Below, one piece after another: positions 20,051 to 22,869 of a stretch of 22,869 nucleotides of DNA. Location of the stretch: assembly GCA_910592205.1 (NCBI GenBank), contig CAJVPJ010000518.1:1-22869 (forward strand), given 5' to 3'. The notes beneath the pieces were generated by a model. The model did no database searches, had not been told where the DNA came from, and was given only the letters and a program-made list of their open reading frames with translations. Positions within the stretch are counted from its first letter, which is position 1, and each line of letters opens with the position of its first letter. The DNA is from Paraglomus occultum (lineage: Eukaryota > Glomeromycota > Glomeromycetes > Paraglomerales > Paraglomeraceae). Both the position numbers and the translations under genes were made by a program.

Positions 20051-20723
20051 AAGCGTAGTTACTCGAACAAACTTACTTTGTCCGTAATTTATCAACACAG
20101 TAAAATGTCAATGAACCGTATCGTAGTCTTGAACGAATAAATTGGCACAAATTGCCAAATTAACGATTTCGATATTAATATCACACAACCGGGTGAAAGC
20201 AGCTACAGACGCTGTTAAAAATAGAACATTTACATTTTATAAAAAGCGTAACTTCCCAATAAAATACATTATGTTCGACCATGTTACCACTCAATGAAAT
20301 TCCTTTCCGATAAACGAGCAGTTTTGGTAATAATGCTTCTCAATGTTTTTAAACAGTCAGCCTAAATACTGTACAGTCTGATCTCTTTCAAAATTTGATA
20401 TAAATCGTTCGAGGTGTTTTAATTGTTTTAAAGACGTGCAATAAAAAAAAGGGTTATGAATTTAGTTGGATTTCGCAGAATAAATTACCTCTGCGACTTG
20501 GCATGACAAATCGGTTACTCGATGATCATCTTTTGATTAACCCGATAAAGTTTCATATGTAATATTAATTGAAAATTATATTATTGGCTCTCAAATATTG
20601 ATGCAAAATTAATCAGGTCACACTGCAGCTTTATGTGTAAATTTTTAATCGGAGATTTTATTTTTCGCCAATGTTTGTACCAAAATTCTAAATTACAGTA
20701 TCTATGCCTTTTTCGGCGATGAT

Positions 20724-22617
20724 CTATTCTTCTTCCGAAGACAAGTCCGTCTGTCGATCAGGATTAACTACAACAAGGGGCAACCTATTAACAATAATAC
20801 TATCCCTCGTCTGTACATCATAATCAATTCCATCGATTTGATCTAGAGATCCAAGACTTCTTCCAAACCCTTCCGCGAATCGTTCTAACGGGCCTCGTAT
20901 CAAAGTCATTTCTCGTGAAACATCAAGCATACTACTTCCTCCATCAGAGGATAGCGAAGGCGATGGCAGTGGATCTGATGTGCAATTGAATTGCCTCGAG
21001 ACACGTGGACTCCAATTTGATAGTAATCTGCATAACGAGTTTGGTGTCCCAGGCGTTCCAGGTGTCCCAGGGGTGCCTGGGGTGAGAGGCGTTGACGGGA
21101 CTGAGAATCGATCTGCGTAAGGAGAGTCTATTACTTGTATACTGGGTGGTCGATTCCGTGGTGCAACAGCAGACATAGGGGGAAGCGCATTATTATAACG
21201 GCTATTATGACGAATGACTTCGAATGTTTGTTTTGGTGGTTCTTTTCTGCATCTGAGAATGATAAATATTATAGCCAACAGAGCGGTGATCAACACAGCT
21301 GCACCAGCCATAAGTCCTATCCAGAGTTTTTTGTGGCTCCACGTTTCTACAACTGGAGCTGGTTGTGTATTTGCAGGATTATTATTACATGAGGGGTCTT
21401 CGGATGAATTAAACACGTTAATCCATGTCCAGTTGCTGATTGTTAATATATACATATGCGAGTCGGCCCCTGCACCAACTCGTCCTAAGTTGAATAAATA
21501 AATATCATTACACTTAGTATCGTAGCATAAACATAATTCAATCTGTATTAACCAAAAGATCAAAACACAAGGCGAAATTAAATTGCACATGTCGTACCGA
21601 AGGCTACAAGCATATTGTCACCAAATATACTTGCAGTGTGCTTCCATCTGGGAGGCGGAGGGTTTACCGTATCTGGTAAAGTCCATGATAAAGATGTCGT
21701 ATTCAACACAGCGACATCACCGAATGCATCACCTTCAATTGCCGTCCCACCATATATTATAATTGTATCCTTATAGACTATTATTAATGACACGTATTAG
21801 TTTATATCAATGTATGGAAACTTTTGGCAATTAGATATTCCAACTCACCAACAGCACTGTGATCACATCTCGCTTTCGGAATAGGGCCTGCGACAGACTG
21901 CGACGACCAGACGGCTGAAATCATATCATATACATACAAACCATCCAAATCCGTAAGATTGCCGTTTTCAGACATCCCACCAATAATAAACATTTTCGTC
22001 CCAATTACACTTGCAGTATGCCGTCGTCTCCTTCCAGGCGTAGTAGAAATACACGGAAATCCACGCCATTGATTTAACATGACAGTGTCAAATATCCAGT
22101 AATCGTCTGCAACATAGGAAGCTACTGCACCTACACTCGAATCTATCATCCCGCCAAATACGATCATGTGACCCATTGCATTAGCGATCGCCGAATGATG
22201 ATATCGACGCACAGGCTCCTGGGGAAGTTGTATGTTATCCCAAGTGTTATTTGCAGTGCTGTAAACGAAAAGACTTTTTTGAGCCATTGGCATTGGTGCT
22301 TGTCCTCCAAAGACAACAATTTCCTTCAAAGATGCTCCGCCGACCACAGCAGAATGTCCACTAACTTTCGGTATGTCTTTTGAATTTACTACAACCCAAT
22401 CGGGATCAGTAGTATTAAATGACTGTGTCAAGTCGATGGTAATCATCTCTGATATAAAGGTACTTTGGTCAGAGTTCCCTCCTATTATATATAAGGTATT
22501 ATCGACTATAGTCGCCGTGTGGCCGTATCGCGGAGTGACGCTGGATGATTGCGATATCGCAAGATTAACGAAACCAAGGATAAATAAAAAGACACTTATC
22601 CACATGGTGGCATTCAT
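20724..22617 (-). CDS. Kelch-repeat single-pass membrane protein with proline-rich tail
   Basis: Three exons on the minus strand: 22617-21849, 21777-21598 and 21484-20724. The introns are 71 and 113 nt (GTGAGT...AATAG; GTACGA...CTTAG), and the second lies between LVAF and GRVGAG. The product is 569 residues. A signal peptide fills about 1-22 (WISVFLFILGFVNLAIS). Six kelch blades follow, each with an HTA/HSA entry motif (near 33, 88, 141, 200, 253, 303) and a GG after a beta strand (46, 104, 155, 213, 266; AFG in the last). This predicts a beta-propeller with several N-glycosylation sequons on the outside. A linker leads to one transmembrane helix (about 370-393, LWIGLMAGAAVLITALLAII), then a basic stop-transfer RCRK. 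The ~175-residue cytoplasmic tail is S/P-rich with TPGTPGTPGTPGTP (about 451-464) and an acidic SSEEE end. Such proteins occur in filamentous fungi and are often called galactose oxidase/kelch-like; no copper-site evidence for an enzyme was seen. Ligand binding or cell-end signalling is inference. Confidence 0.9.
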
Positions 22618-22794
22618 TTTGATGAAATTTTTTTTTCCTTTGGAGTTTAAGAAGGATTGTGTATAGTTCGAATTTAATGGTGAGGAGGGGGAAGGAGGGG
22701 AGGAGGAGGTGGAGAGAGAGGGTCGAGCAAAGGAAGGAAAATTATGCAGCCAGCGTCAAAAACGGATCCCTGAACAGGACTAAGGGGAAGGTAA
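22618..22794 (-). promoter_or_regulatory. Kelch gene upstream region with polypyrimidine tract
   Basis: Upstream of the kelch start, 22680-22738 is almost pure purine on the plus strand, hence C/T-rich on the coding strand of the kelch gene. Such CT-rich tracts often mark core promoters or leaders in fungi. G runs here (GGGGG, GGGG and several GG) could also form unusual DNA structure. No TATA box was identified with confidence. Confidence 0.45.
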
Positions 22795-22869
22795 GGAATG
22801 ACATCTGATCGAACATTTCTCGTAATAGTGTCGAATTACGAGAAGAATGTTATGTCATAATTCTTCATT
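22795..22869 (-). repeat. Right copy of perfect 75-bp inverted repeat
   Basis: Exact reverse complement of 19976-20050, ending precisely at the last base of the window. Because the window stops here, the true outer border is unknown and identity could continue. Together the two copies enclose 2744 bases containing the complete kelch gene, its 3' flank and its promoter. Confidence 0.95.

Larger units (their letters stand above)
17691..20723. other. AT-rich intergenic region with small repeats
   Basis: About 3 kb downstream of the kelch gene. It contains GATAC-type tandem repeats, an imperfect inverted repeat at 18209-18473, several A tracts, and the left copy of the 75-bp inverted repeat. From 18730 to 19975 I see no frame, motif or RNA gene worth calling. 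TTTATT at 20657-20662 is a likely poly(A) signal (AATAAA on minus) for the kelch gene, 62 bases past its stop. Confidence 0.5.

Noticed and set aside
1-22869. tRNA, rRNA, CRISPR, LTR or transposase genes
   Set aside because: I looked for TFC-loop-like sequences, regular spacer arrays, long direct terminal repeats and transposase or polymerase motifs and found none that I could support by eye.

Overview
This window looks like nuclear DNA from a fungus. The evidence is its AT-rich composition, short GT-AG introns of about 50-130 nt, and a 3-ketodihydrosphingosine reductase (sphingolipid pathway) carrying the fungal/animal pair of membrane segments. It also has a secreted-type kelch protein with one transmembrane helix, and a very long serine-rich, disordered single-exon protein. 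Large AT-rich intergenic spaces and the style of the kelch protein suggest an early-diverging lineage such as Glomeromycotina/Mucoromycota. That placement is inference; no rRNA or other marker gene is present to prove it. I saw no tRNA, rRNA, CRISPR array, bacterial operon or recognisable transposase.

Layout. 1-646: a doubtful small plus-strand gene with a possible three-exon structure. 647-4682: about 4 kb without a supported gene, with scattered TAAACA motifs and a C-rich tract bracketed by a short inverted repeat. 4683-5289: probable promoter and long CA/CT-rich leader, with a Q-rich upstream ORF and a possible leader intron. 5290-10212 (+): an uninterrupted 1640-codon ORF for a disordered protein of unknown function. 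10213-13093: intergenic, with AT microsatellites and a stem-loop. 13094-14801 (+): a nine-exon TSC10/KDSR gene, fully reconstructable to 345 residues. 14802-16676: convergent intergenic region with a 25-bp direct repeat. 17144-16677 (-): a 155-residue basic protein with a winged-helix-like N-terminal half. 17145-20723: promoter motifs, a broken gene remnant, inverted repeats and small tandem arrays. 22617-20724 (-): a three-exon kelch-repeat membrane protein of 569 residues, with a CT-rich upstream tract.

The most unusual feature is a perfect 75-bp inverted repeat at 19976-20050 and 22795-22869. It brackets the whole kelch gene and its promoter, and the second copy ends exactly at the window edge. 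Each copy also contains its own 10-bp-stem hairpin. The repeats could be two insertions of a foldback/MITE-like element, the ends of a gene-carrying mobile segment, or an inverted chimera at a contig end. The genes do not form a pathway: the reductase is ER lipid metabolism, the kelch protein is predicted at a membrane surface, and the two others are of unknown function.
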